The notes beneath the pieces are model-generated. The model had not been told where the DNA came from and ran no database searches. It worked only from the letters and a program-made list of their open reading frames with translations. From assembly GCF_018223345.1 (NCBI RefSeq), contig NZ_CP073587.1:2974001-3038000 (forward strand): 64,000 nucleotides of DNA, given 5' to 3'. The translations under genes and the position numbers were made by a program. This DNA comes from Shewanella yunxiaonensis. Lineage in GTDB: Bacteria; Pseudomonadota; Gammaproteobacteria; Enterobacterales; Shewanellaceae. This document shows positions 27,971-36,303 of the stretch, piece after piece (position 1 is the first letter of the stretch; each line of letters opens with the position of its first letter).

Positions 27971-28414
27971 TTATTCCGACAGTTGCGACCAGAGGCGATC
28001 GCATAACTGTTTGAGATCAGTGAACTGTTCCGGCGCTAGTCCCGTGCGGCAAAACATCTGTAACGGGATATTCATCGCCAATTCTCGCAATGCCCGGCCA
28101 GCCTCAGTCAACGCCAACACGCGCATCCGCTCATCCTGTTGGCTGCGGCCTCGGCAAACCAACCCTTTAGCTTCCAGGCGTTTAAGCAATGGCGTCAACG
28201 TGCCAGAATCCAGATGGAGCTGCTCCCCCAACAGTTTTACACTGATCCCATTATTTTCCCACAGCACCATCATTACCAGATATTGCGGGTATGTCAGTTG
28301 CAGTTGCTCCAGGTAAGGACGATAAGCCCGCACCATAGCGTTGGCGGCTCGGTACAAAGAGAAACAGATTTGGTTCTCCAGACAGAGTGGATTTTCCGGC
28401 AATTTGTCACTCAC
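27971..28414 (-). CDS. ohrR: OhrR-like MarR-family redox regulator
   Basis: 147 residues from a GTG start. The N-terminal block LENQICFSLYRAANAMVRAYRPYLEQLQLTYPQYLVMMVLWE is the OhrR signature, with the reactive Cys at the ENQxCF position and the two Tyr that bond the oxidised Cys. A winged HTH follows (LLGEQLHLDSGTLTPLLKRLEAKGLV), then a C-terminal dimerisation helix. OhrR represses until organic hydroperoxides oxidise it. No ohr peroxidase gene is adjacent; the partner gene here is a GlpD-like oxidase. A longer start at 28489 is possible but would run through the likely operator. Confidence 0.85.
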   Translation of the reverse strand: MSDKLPENPLCLENQICFSLYRAANAMVRAYRPYLEQLQLTYPQYLVMMVLWENNGISVKLLGEQLHLDSGTLTPLLKRLEAKGLVCRGRSQQDERMRVLALTEAGRALRELAMNIPLQMFCRTGLAPEQFTDLKQLCDRLWSQLSE

Positions 28415-28442
28415 AATCCAAGCGCTCCCGAATTGACATCGA

Positions 28443-28454
28443 ATTGTACACAAT
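28443..28454 (-). promoter_or_regulatory. Candidate OhrR operator
   Basis: Inverted repeat ATTGT-GT-ACAAT on the minus strand, about 30 bp before the ohrR GTG, next to a TATATT that could be a -10 box. OhrR sites elsewhere are AT-rich palindromes with ACAATT halves, so autorepression is likely. This is inference. Confidence 0.5.
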
Positions 28455-28587
28455 ATACTTGTATCCGCCGCAAATATCGATCCCGCCACAAAAGCCTCGC
28501 CAAATCGGTCTAATGCTTTACTGACAATACCTTATCTGCGTTGCCAATTTTTGTTTGCAATAAAATGGAATTGTAGCGGCAGCTAAC

Positions 28588-28603
28588 GGTCAAAATTTTG
28601 ACC
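28588..28603. repeat. 16-bp perfect palindrome
   Basis: GGTCAAAATTTTGACC lies in the roughly 365-bp gap between the divergent ohrR and the periplasmic-protein gene. It could be an operator. The rest of the gap holds no gene I can support. Confidence 0.6.
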
Positions 28604-28780
28604 TATCAGTCACTGTCGCCGGGAAGCCGGCAACCTCGATAAAGTGCCAAAATATTGTCTAACACACTGTTTTTTAATATAAATATTCACATTTATCGCT
28701 GTTAAACAATTGTCTTTGGTAGTCAGATGCGATAATGTAAAACACCGTAAATAGTTCTGGCCATCCACAGGGAGGGGATA

Positions 28781-29203
28781 ATGCGTAGTTGGGTTCTAAG
28801 TACTGTTATCGGCTGTTTTGTGTCTGGCTCAGTGATGGCTAGCTGCAACGATGAACAAAAACTTGGTCAGGTAACCTATGCCAACAACAGTTCTTTTTTT
28901 TCAGCCAAAGACTCCAAAGGACTGGATCATATTAAAAAAATTGTTAGCAATAAGCAGGACGGCTACCTATTGTTGGAATTTAATCTATTCCCGTCTCCCG
29001 GTGATAAAAAGCAGCAACAATATAATTTATGGTTGGCCAATCGTCGTATCGATCGGGTCAAAAGTTACCTGTCGGTCGCCAATCTGCCGTTACCCATCAT
29101 TACTCGAATCCGTACTGCTGCACCGGAAGAACAGCGGAATGTAGACATTCTGTGGTGTCCGACATCCACCATGGCAGACAATAGCAACGCAAAGAAACAA
29201 TAA
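28781..29203 (+). CDS. Secreted protein with OmpA-like features
   Basis: 140 residues with a signal peptide (MRSWVLSTVIGCFVSGSVMAS). The later part (YLLLEFNLFPSPGDKKQQQYNLWLANRRIDRVKSYL) resembles the OmpA C-terminal fold, including the NLWLANRRIDRVKSYL helix that matches the N-x-x-L-x-x-R-A pattern of peptidoglycan-binding domains, but the typical D and R ligands are not fully present. Two Cys at the ends (ASCND; LWCPT) could form a disulfide. The ATG has GGGAGGGG upstream. It stands alone; function is inferred only weakly. Confidence 0.7.
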   Translation: MRSWVLSTVIGCFVSGSVMASCNDEQKLGQVTYANNSSFFSAKDSKGLDHIKKIVSNKQDGYLLLEFNLFPSPGDKKQQQYNLWLANRRIDRVKSYLSVANLPLPIITRIRTAAPEEQRNVDILWCPTSTMADNSNAKKQ

Positions 29204-29589
29204 GTCACGGCCTCAAGTTTTCTGCTGCTTGCTGTCATGACTGCGCCAGTGCCGTCAGCATCTGCGCCTTATCTGCCGCCGTTAATATATCCGTCGAAAG
29301 ATTTCTGAACTATACCTGAGCGCTTTGGTATTGAGGTTCATTTCAGCGGATATCGTTGTGCAATGCGAGTTAGCCGAATGAGCGCTATGTAGCAGACTAA
29401 ATATCAACACCCTAAAAATTAACGACTTCTCAAGTATCTCACTTTGACGACTTTTTGGATGCGGATAACAGATTTACCGCACCGTCGTTAAGTCTGCAGC
29501 GCAGCTGTTGTACATTGAATATTGACAAGTTTTACCCTGGATGGGTGAAGCAGATCCTTCAATATCTTTATCATATGAGCAGGTATTTT
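29204..29589. other. Gene-poor leader of the thioredoxin/DsbD-like gene
   Basis: About 385 bp. An in-frame extension of the next gene runs back to 29455 but has no signal-peptide character, so I treat it as untranslated. I see no other gene. Confidence 0.4.
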
Positions 29590-30996
29590 ATGTTCAGAAC
29601 ACTGCTGGTTTGCCTGTTGCTGAGTTTTGGTCTGGTACTAAATAACGCAGCCGCCACGGAAAATACTATTGAATGGCACAAAGTTGATGCGCAGGGACAG
29701 CTTAAAATTCCGCTGTATTTTGTTTGGTCGAAAACCTGTCCTCATTGTAAAGAGGCTCATCCCTTTATCGATTCTCTGCCTAAAAAATATCCCTGGATTG
29801 AACTACATACCTACATGGTAGGTGACAGTGGCACGCAGGAGATGTGGCAGCAATTAGCTGACGCCACCAAGACACAGGCCCGCTCCGTGCCATTTATGGC
29901 CGTCTGTGGCAAAACCGTTATCGGTTATTCCAGTCGCGAAGTCACCGGTGAATTTTTACTGAATCGTCTTAAAACCTGCTACCTGGAACAGGGTGGCACC
30001 TTAGCTGCCGATGAAATGCCGGATGAAAATGCGGCAACCGCACCAGCAGTAACTGCTGATAGCGACTCGCCGTTTGCAACATGTGGCAGTGATGCTGGTA
30101 ATGGCGCATGTGATACTGCTACCCCTGTCGCGACCTCAGATATTCAGCCGGTGGAATTACCGCTGTTAGGAGTTGTGACGCCCGATACCATGTCTATGCC
30201 CATTCTGACACTGGTGCTGGCCGGGGTGGACGCGTTTAACCCATGTGCTTTCTTCGTGCTGCTGTTTTTACTGTCCATCATGGTAAACGCCAAGAGCCGC
30301 GGTCGGATGTTACTGGTCGGCGGCATCTTTGTATTTTTCTCCGGTTTTATCTATCTGCTGTTCATGAGCGCCTGGCTTAATGTCTTTGAATTGTTAGGAG
30401 CCAGCGATGGCAGCATGATTATTCTGGTAGCCGGTTTGCTGGCACTGGTGGCGGGCTCGATCAACGTGAAGGAGTATTTCTTCACTAAGGGCGAAGTGAG
30501 TCTGTCAATGACGGCCGAAAACCGCACCAGTCTGATCAAACGCATGGGCAAACTCTCCAGTGCCTCCAGTCTGACGACCATGATTATCGGCACCACAATC
30601 CTGGCAATTCTGGCCAATGCCTATGAACTCTTGTGCACGGCTGGATTTCCAATGATTTATACCAGTGTGCTGTCGATGCATAAGTTCCCGACCATGGAAC
30701 GCTACATGTATCTGGTATTCTACAACGTGGTGTATGTCATCCCGCTGATTGCCATTGTGGTTGCCTTCAGTATGACGCTGGGCAAACGCAAGTTGACCGA
30801 GAAAGAAGGTCAGACACTGAAACTGATGTCAGGCATTATGATGCTGGGATTGGGCGGTACGCTGGCAGTTGACCCCACAGCACTGCAGAGTGTCACAGTA
30901 GCGATTAGCTTAATCCTCGGTGCAATTGTCGTCACCGCGATTATTGTCACAGCACGCAAACTGCGCGAGCGACGCCATAAAACCAAAATGGCCTGA
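29590..30996 (+). CDS. Thioredoxin-like / DsbD-type fusion membrane protein
   Basis: About 468 residues. A signal peptide or anchor (MFRTLLVCLLLSFGLVLNNAAAT) precedes a periplasmic thioredoxin-like domain with active site KTCPHCKE, then a Cys-containing linker (about 155-200), then a polytopic DsbD/CcdA-like region of about six helices carrying a Cys near each end, NPCAFF and LLCTAGFP. The layout suggests electrons pass through the membrane domain to the periplasmic CPHC pair, for reduction of a specific target. The domain order (thioredoxin first) is the reverse of DsbD. The ATG at 29590 has AGCAGG upstream and begins the signal. It ends at a strong terminator. Confidence 0.82.
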   Translation: MFRTLLVCLLLSFGLVLNNAAATENTIEWHKVDAQGQLKIPLYFVWSKTCPHCKEAHPFIDSLPKKYPWIELHTYMVGDSGTQEMWQQLADATKTQARSVPFMAVCGKTVIGYSSREVTGEFLLNRLKTCYLEQGGTLAADEMPDENAATAPAVTADSDSPFATCGSDAGNGACDTATPVATSDIQPVELPLLGVVTPDTMSMPILTLVLAGVDAFNPCAFFVLLFLLSIMVNAKSRGRMLLVGGIFVFFSGFIYLLFMSAWLNVFELLGASDGSMIILVAGLLALVAGSINVKEYFFTKGEVSLSMTAENRTSLIKRMGKLSSASSLTTMIIGTTILAILANAYELLCTAGFPMIYTSVLSMHKFPTMERYMYLVFYNVVYVIPLIAIVVAFSMTLGKRKLTEKEGQTLKLMSGIMMLGLGGTLAVDPTALQSVTVAISLILGAIVVTAIIVTARKLRERRHKTKMA

Positions 30997-31007
30997 TATG
31001 CGTAAAT

Positions 31008-31034
31008 AAACCCGGCACCATGCCGGGTTTGTTT
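31008..31034 (+). terminator. Intrinsic terminator
   Basis: CCCGGCA-CCA-TGCCGGG followed by TTTGTTT, 15 bp after the DsbD-like stop. Confidence 0.85.
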
Positions 31035-31089
31035 ATTGGGATAATGGCATTAAAGTTAATGTATCTTCTGATAACAATAGGAGCCCATC

Positions 31090-31296
31090 ATGGCCGTTAA
31101 TCTCAATGTGCAACCGACTGCGATAGGAAATGTGCAGACAGCGGTTGCCGTAAAAGTGGCTCAACTGTCCAAGCAGCAGATGCAAGCTGAAGGCAATATA
31201 GCCTTGCAACTCATCAATGCCACAACTCCGGCCGATCAGGCTGATGCTCCAGCAACTGCGGGTAACCTTGGTACGATTATCAATACCACAGCCTGA
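31090..31296 (+). CDS. YjfB-family small protein
   Basis: 68 residues. It has the YjfB layout: an Ala/Val-rich helix (QTAVAVKVAQLSKQQMQAEGNIALQLINAT), a Pro/Ala stretch, and a C-terminal GNLGTIINTTA resembling the family's GxxGxxIDxxA ending. The family is called putative motility protein because of gene neighbourhoods and flagellar regulation; the function is unproven. AGGAG lies 8 bp before the ATG. It is monocistronic between two terminators. Confidence 0.75.
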   Translation: MAVNLNVQPTAIGNVQTAVAVKVAQLSKQQMQAEGNIALQLINATTPADQADAPATAGNLGTIINTTA

Positions 31297-31342
31297 GGTC
31301 AGAAGATGCCGACTGGGTACACATATCTATGGTGTGATTGGC

Positions 31343-31373
31343 AATAAAAAACCGGCATAGCCGGTTTTTTATT
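31343..31373. terminator. Bidirectional intrinsic terminator
   Basis: AAAAACCGGC-ATA-GCCGGTTTTTT between the convergent YjfB-like gene and ahpF. Confidence 0.9.
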
Positions 31374-31390
31374 GGAATTAGCACCTGCAA

Positions 31391-32953
31391 TTAAGCCGCT
31401 TTTTCATCACTTGACTGACGGATCAAATAATCAAAGGCACTCAATGCGGCAGTCGCGCCGGTTCCCATGGAAATGATGATCTGCTTGTAGGGCACTGTAG
31501 TTGCGTCACCTGCGGCAAATACACCTGGCATAGAGGTAGCGCCCTTGGTGTCGACAATCACTTCACCGAAGCGGGTCAGTTCAATCTCACTTTCTTTTAG
31601 GAACCCAGTATTGGGTACCAGACCAATCTGCACAAAGATACCCGCCAAAGCCAGCTGCTTCTGTTCACCACTGTTGCGATCTTTGTAAGCCAAACCGGTC
31701 ACCTTACTGCCATCCCCAATAACTTCGGTGGTCTGGGCACTGGTGATGATATCGACATTACGCAGTGATTTGGCTTTTTTCACCAGCACATCATCGGCCC
31801 GCAGCGTGTCAGCGAATTCCAGTACAGTGACATGTTCCACAATACCGGCCAGGTCGATAGCAGCTTCGATGCCGGAGTTACCGCCACCAATCACGGCGAC
31901 TTTTTTACCTTTGAAAAACGGGCCGTCACAATGCGGACAGTAAGCCACACCCTTAGTGCGATATTCAGCTTCACCCGGTACGCCCAATTCACGCCAGCGC
32001 GCACCTGTCGCCAGGATCACACTTTTACTCTTCAGGGTGGCACCGCTTTCCAAAGCAACGGCAATATTACTGTAACGACTGACATTGGCAGCACGCTGCC
32101 CGGTAATGATATCCACGCCGTATTCTTTCACATGCTGTTCCAGTGCAGCAGACAGTTTTGGACCTTCGGTATACGGCACTGAGATAAAGTTCTCGATGCC
32201 GACAGTGTCCATCACCTGACCACCAAAACGTTCGGCAACCAGACCGGTACGAATACCTTTACGCGCGGCATAAATTGCCGCAGCGGCCCCTGCAGGACCA
32301 CCGCCCACGACCAGCACGTCATAAACCGGTTTGTCATTCAGCGCCGCCGCTTTTTGTTCAGAGGCACCGCTGTCAACTTTGCTGACAATCTCTTCCAGCG
32401 TCATACGGCCCTGACCAAAATGTTCACCATTGAGGAACACTGCAGGTACGGCCATGACGCCACGTTGATTGACTTCTTCCTGAAACAACGCGCCATCGAT
32501 CATCACGTGCGTGATGTTTGGATTAAGGCTTGCCATCAGGTTCAATGCCTGTACCACATCGGGACAGTTATGACATGACAGCGAAATATAAGTTTCGAAG
32601 TGATATTCACCTGGCAAGTTGCGGATCTGCGCTAACAGTTCCGGTGCTGCTTTAGAGGGGTGACCACCCGCCTGTAGCAGCGCCAACACCAGCGAAGTAA
32701 ATTCATGCCCCATCGGCACTCCGGCAAAATTGACCCGTGGGGATTGTCCTTTGGGCGCCACCGCCATGCTTGGCGTACGCGCATTGTTCACCGGTGTCAG
32801 CGAGATTTTGTCAGACATTGCCGCCAATTCCTGAGCCAGTTCTGCGACTTCGCGAGATTTATCACTATCGTCACTGGACACGCTAAGCTCAATCGGCTGC
32901 TTGATATACTGCAGATAGCTGTCCAGTTGTTTTTTCAAATTAGCGTCTAACAT
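31391..32953 (-). CDS. ahpF: Alkyl hydroperoxide reductase subunit F
   Basis: 520-residue NADH-dependent flavoprotein that re-reduces AhpC. The N-terminal double-thioredoxin domain carries SCHNCPDV. The FAD motif is [19 protein letters not shown], the thioredoxin-reductase redox pair is CPHC in [13 protein letters not shown], and the NADH motif is [19 protein letters not shown]. The length equals that of enteric AhpF. It lies 78 bp downstream of ahpC in the same direction, so the pair is probably an operon. Confidence 0.97.
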   Translation of the reverse strand: MLDANLKKQLDSYLQYIKQPIELSVSSDDSDKSREVAELAQELAAMSDKISLTPVNNARTPSMAVAPKGQSPRVNFAGVPMGHEFTSLVLALLQAGGHPSKAAPELLAQIRNLPGEYHFETYISLSCHNCPDVVQALNLMASLNPNITHVMIDGALFQEEVNQRGVMAVPAVFLNGEHFGQGRMTLEEIVSKVDSGASEQKAAALNDKPVYDVLVVGGGPAGAAAAIYAARKGIRTGLVAERFGGQVMDTVGIENFISVPYTEGPKLSAALEQHVKEYGVDIITGQRAANVSRYSNIAVALESGATLKSKSVILATGARWRELGVPGEAEYRTKGVAYCPHCDGPFFKGKKVAVIGGGNSGIEAAIDLAGIVEHVTVLEFADTLRADDVLVKKAKSLRNVDIITSAQTTEVIGDGSKVTGLAYKDRNSGEQKQLALAGIFVQIGLVPNTGFLKESEIELTRFGEVIVDTKGATSMPGVFAAGDATTVPYKQIIISMGTGATAALSAFDYLIRQSSDEKAA

Positions 32954-33031
32954 GAACGTGTCCTGTGAAAAGAAATAGCATTAAAGGGTCCGGCTCGCCG
33001 CCGTAACGGTCGAGCCGGAAGGGACGCAGTC

Positions 33032-33598
33032 TTAAATTTTGCCTACCAGGTCCAGAGATGGTGCCAGAGTGGCTTCACCTTCACGCCATTTAGCAGGGCA
33101 AACTTCACCTGGGTGAGCAGCAACATACTGAGCGGCTTTGATCTTACGCAACAGGTCTTCAGCATCACGACCAATCCCTTCAGCGGTAACTTCGATGGCT
33201 TGAATAACGCCTTCAGGGTCAATCACAAAAGTGGCACGGTCTGCCAGGCCTTGACCTTCACGCATCACACCGAAGTTGTTGCTGATAGTGCCAGTCTGGT
33301 CGCCCACCATGAAGTATTTGATCTTGGCGATAGTTTCAGAGCTGTCATGCCAAGCTTTGTGAGTGAAGTGAGTATCAGTGGACACTGAGTAAACTTCAAC
33401 ACCTAGCTTTTGCAACTGGTCGTAGTGATCGGCTAGATCACCCAGCTCAGTTGGGCATACGAAGGTGAAGTCTGCAGGGTAGAAGAACACAACAGACCAC
33501 TTGCCGATCAGACTCTGTTCGGTGACTTCAACAAATTCACCATTGTGGAATGCAGTAGCGGTAAAAGGTTTAACAGCAGTATTCAGTGACTGAACCAT
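33032..33598 (-). CDS. ahpC: Alkyl hydroperoxide reductase subunit C (peroxiredoxin)
   Basis: 188 residues. The typical 2-Cys peroxiredoxin has its peroxidatic Cys in [11 protein letters not shown] and its resolving Cys in [10 protein letters not shown], with the C-terminal YF-type helix replaced by SLDLVGKI as in enteric AhpC. It reduces H2O2 and organic hydroperoxides using AhpF. I chose the ATG at 33598 (GGGAG upstream and alignment with E. coli AhpC) over a start 13 codons earlier. An OxyR-like site and promoter lie upstream. Confidence 0.97.
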   Translation of the reverse strand: MVQSLNTAVKPFTATAFHNGEFVEVTEQSLIGKWSVVFFYPADFTFVCPTELGDLADHYDQLQKLGVEVYSVSTDTHFTHKAWHDSSETIAKIKYFMVGDQTGTISNNFGVMREGQGLADRATFVIDPEGVIQAIEVTAEGIGRDAEDLLRKIKAAQYVAAHPGEVCPAKWREGEATLAPSLDLVGKI

Positions 33599-33666
33599 GT
33601 GAAAGCTCCCATATTTTTGGTTGGATACAGAGGACAACGTCCGTCGCTGTCCTTTTGTTGAGAGCC

Positions 33667-33710
33667 ATAATAGTCAGCGGGAAGTAAAGAATAAAACAGA
33701 TAAAAACTAT
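33667..33710 (-). promoter_or_regulatory. ahpC promoter with OxyR-like half site
   Basis: On the minus strand ATAG-N7-CTGT (33696-33710) matches an OxyR dimer half site except one base. It is followed by TTTATT, a 17-bp spacer and TATTAT (33667-33672), a plausible -35/-10 pair. OxyR would activate from just upstream of -35. Confidence 0.5.
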
Positions 33711-33726
33711 CGTTATAATCGGTTTT

Positions 33727-34500
33727 TTAGAAATGCACATTTTGCCATTCGGCAAATCGATTAAGTGATAACTGTAAATCGAATCCCAGCTTTTGCGATA
33801 AGGCCATGGCCTGGCGCTTCAACTCGACCTGCCCCGCGGGTAATGCCTTAGCGGTAGCAAACACAACCCAGTTACCACTGCCGGTTAAACAGGCGTATAC
33901 CGACGGAAATAGCGCCTGAAGCTTGGCCAGCAATTCAGCATCACGGCTGTGTTCTTTCCAGCAGTTTAAAATAAGCACGCCGTCAGCTTTTAATTGTTGC
34001 TGACACCGCTGCAAAAAAGCCGTCGAAAGCGCACCGGCAGCAATCCCTTCACTGTCAAACAGATCGCAAAATAGCATATCTACCCGCTTATGCTGTGATT
34101 GTGCGAGATAGTGCAAGGCATCCGCTTCTATCAAAGTCAGCTTTTTTGACAACGGCAGCCGAAAATAGCGTTTACAGAGTTCGATCACCGCCGGACGCAA
34201 TTCTATCGCGGTAATGCGAATCGCCGCGTCAAACTGGCGCAGTGCATGAATTAACACGCCGCCGCCAAGTCCCAGTACCATTACGCTACGCGGTTGGCCG
34301 AACAGCAGCGCTAATAACATCGCACGCAGGTAAGTATGTTTGGGAATATGCGGCGTGGCTTTTAAAAGCTTGCTTTGTTCATCATGTTCGCCAAATGCCA
34401 GTATCCGCTGTTCGGCATCTTCTAAAACGAAAATGCTACCCCATTGATCTTTGGCTGTAGCTAGTGTGCGATATTCACGCATAAACAAAGGACTCGACAA
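33727..34500 (-). CDS. Spermidine-synthase-like SAM-fold protein
   Basis: 257 residues with a Rossmann SAM-binding fold: VMVLGLGGGVLIHALRQF (motif I), ITAIELRPAVIELCKRYF, and VDMLFCDLFDSEG, which is the spermidine-synthase-like arrangement. The usual GGGDGG is replaced by GLGGGVL, so polyamine synthesis is doubtful; many such proteins have no assigned reaction. It sits upstream of ahpC on the same strand, with the ahpC promoter starting in its 3' end. Confidence 0.8.
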   Translation of the reverse strand: MSSPLFMREYRTLATAKDQWGSIFVLEDAEQRILAFGEHDEQSKLLKATPHIPKHTYLRAMLLALLFGQPRSVMVLGLGGGVLIHALRQFDAAIRITAIELRPAVIELCKRYFRLPLSKKLTLIEADALHYLAQSQHKRVDMLFCDLFDSEGIAAGALSTAFLQRCQQQLKADGVLILNCWKEHSRDAELLAKLQALFPSVYACLTGSGNWVVFATAKALPAGQVELKRQAMALSQKLGFDLQLSLNRFAEWQNVHF

Positions 34501-34579
34501 CGCGGACTTTAAACCTGGGGGCCAAAGCCGTTAACATGGAGACACAGCATACAGGTTAACCCAGGAGGAGTCGAAGCCT

Positions 34580-35125
34580 ATGATGACCCACATCCTCATC
34601 GTCATTTTGTATCTCAGCGCTTTTGCATTCATTCAACGACGCGTGGTGAAAGGCGTACGTGAATACGGCCAGCTTAAACATATCAACACCGCCCGCGTCA
34701 GTCTGGTCAGTAAATTCATTACCATACTGCTGTTCTTTCTGACGTTGTCACTGATGGCAATTTCCCTGGGGCTGGGATACCAGGATGTTTCACTGTTTGT
34801 CTCATCAGCCTTTGCTGTACTGGGGGTAGCACTGTTTGCCCAGTGGTCAATTCTGAGCAACTTAACGGCAGGAATTCTGATTTTCTTTGTATTTCCCTAT
34901 AAGGTCGGTGAACGTATCCGGATTGTCGATGCCGATGAAGACATTAGTGGCATCTTGCAGGAAGTCGCATTGTTTCATTTATTGATCAAACGCGATAATG
35001 GCGACACCATCACCTACCCCAACAGCCTGGTATTACAAAAAGCGGTATTAAAACTGCAGTATCAGACGGCTGTTGCCAAGGACACTGAAACTCCAGCCGC
35101 AGATGAAGAGCACCGCCAGGCATGA
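34580..35125 (+). CDS. Small MscS-family mechanosensitive channel protein
   Basis: 181 residues with about three membrane helices. The third (FVSSAFAVLGVALFAQWSILSNLTAGILIFFVFPYKVGERI) is the Gly/Ala-rich pore helix of the MscS family, followed by the beta domain (VDADEDISGILQEVALFHLLIKRDNGDTITYPNSLVLQKAV). It lacks the large cytoplasmic vestibule of full-size MscS (286), so it is a minimal form. AGGAGG-like sequence precedes the ATG. It is divergent from the SpeE-like gene. Confidence 0.87.
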   Translation: MMTHILIVILYLSAFAFIQRRVVKGVREYGQLKHINTARVSLVSKFITILLFFLTLSLMAISLGLGYQDVSLFVSSAFAVLGVALFAQWSILSNLTAGILIFFVFPYKVGERIRIVDADEDISGILQEVALFHLLIKRDNGDTITYPNSLVLQKAVLKLQYQTAVAKDTETPAADEEHRQA

Positions 35126-35149
35126 GGCTTGGCGGCTCGTGGCCTGCCG

Positions 35150-36145
35150 TTAAAACAATTCGTTGCCACAGGGTTGATTCCCGAGCACTTGTTTAATGTT
35201 GTTGAGGGTCGTCTCAGCAATGTTATCCAGTGCTTCTCTGGTCAAAAATGCCTGGTGACCGGTAAAAATCACATTGTGACAGGCAGACAAACGACGAAAG
35301 ACATCGTCGTGGATCACTTCATTGGATTTGTCTTCGAAGAACAGCTCTTTTTCATTCTCGTAAACATCCATTCCCAGTGCCCCAATCTGCCCCAGTTTCA
35401 GCGCTTCCATCGCATCAACGGCATTAAGCAAGCCGCCACGGCTAGTATTAATCACCATCATGCCGGGTTTCATTTTGGTGAAACTTGTCGCGTTCAGTAA
35501 GTGATGGTTTTCCTTCGTCAGCGGACAATGCAGACTGATGATATCGCTTTGACTGAACATGGTATCGAGGTCGGTGTAACTGGCACCCAGTTCCACCACA
35601 ATTGGATTTGGATAGGGATCATAAGCGAGCACCTTACAACCGAAGCCTCGCAGAATACGAATGGTGGCGACGCCTATTTTGCCCGTACCAATCACGCCAA
35701 CAGTTTTGCCATACATGTTGAAGCCGACCAGCCCTTCCAGCGAGAAATTCGCATCACGGGTACGCTGATAGGCCTTATGAATTTTACGATTGAGCGTCAG
35801 CATCAACGCCACGGTATGTTCAGCCACAGACTCCGGGGAATAAGCCGGAACATTCACCACTTTCATTCCCAGCCGTTTGGCGGCATCGAGATCAACGTTG
35901 TTAAAACCAGCACAACGCATGGCGATTACCCGCGTGCCACTGGCATATAACTCGGCGAGTGTGTGTTCACACAGATCGTCATTAACAAAGGCACAAATGA
36001 CTTCAAACCCCAGCGCTAGCTTGACCGTTTGTTGACACAAACGATAATCGAAAAACTCTATTTGAGCGCCTAATCCCATTTGTTCATTCATGGCAGAGAA
36101 ATGCTGAATGTCGTATCGCTTAGCACTGAAAAAACCAATTCTCAT
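35150..36145 (-). CDS. ldhA: D-lactate dehydrogenase (2-hydroxyacid dehydrogenase family)
   Basis: 331 residues. Fermentative D-LDH of the LdhA subfamily converts pyruvate and NADH to D-lactate. Visible features are the N-terminal MRIGFFSAKRYD, the NAD motif TVGVIGTGKIGVATIRIL, the catalytic Arg in INTSRGGLLN, Glu in DVYENEKELFFED, and His in FTGHQAFLT. The start ATG at 36145 has GAGGG upstream; a start 22 codons earlier is less likely. It lies downstream of the flavocytochrome gene but is separated by a terminator. Confidence 0.93.
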   Translation of the reverse strand: MRIGFFSAKRYDIQHFSAMNEQMGLGAQIEFFDYRLCQQTVKLALGFEVICAFVNDDLCEHTLAELYASGTRVIAMRCAGFNNVDLDAAKRLGMKVVNVPAYSPESVAEHTVALMLTLNRKIHKAYQRTRDANFSLEGLVGFNMYGKTVGVIGTGKIGVATIRILRGFGCKVLAYDPYPNPIVVELGASYTDLDTMFSQSDIISLHCPLTKENHHLLNATSFTKMKPGMMVINTSRGGLLNAVDAMEALKLGQIGALGMDVYENEKELFFEDKSNEVIHDDVFRRLSACHNVIFTGHQAFLTREALDNIAETTLNNIKQVLGNQPCGNELF

Positions 36146-36231
36146 CGGTATGCCCTCAAAAATAATGATTGTTTGAGTGTATTGGAAAAACACACGCCTG
36201 TCTTGAGACATTGTGGCCGCCGCCCGGGCAT

Positions 36232-36259
36232 AAAAAAGCGGACACTATGGTCCGCTTTG
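36232..36259 (-). terminator. Intrinsic terminator of the flavocytochrome gene
   Basis: On the minus strand AGCGGAC-CATAGT-GTCCGCT then TTTTTAT. Confidence 0.85.
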
Positions 36260-36303
36260 ATGTCTGACAGTTACTGCCTGATGCAGTTTGTTACCGCTGG
36301 GGC

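Noticed and set aside
29455..29589. N-terminal extension of the DsbD-like protein
   Set aside because: It would put 45 residues before a signal peptide.
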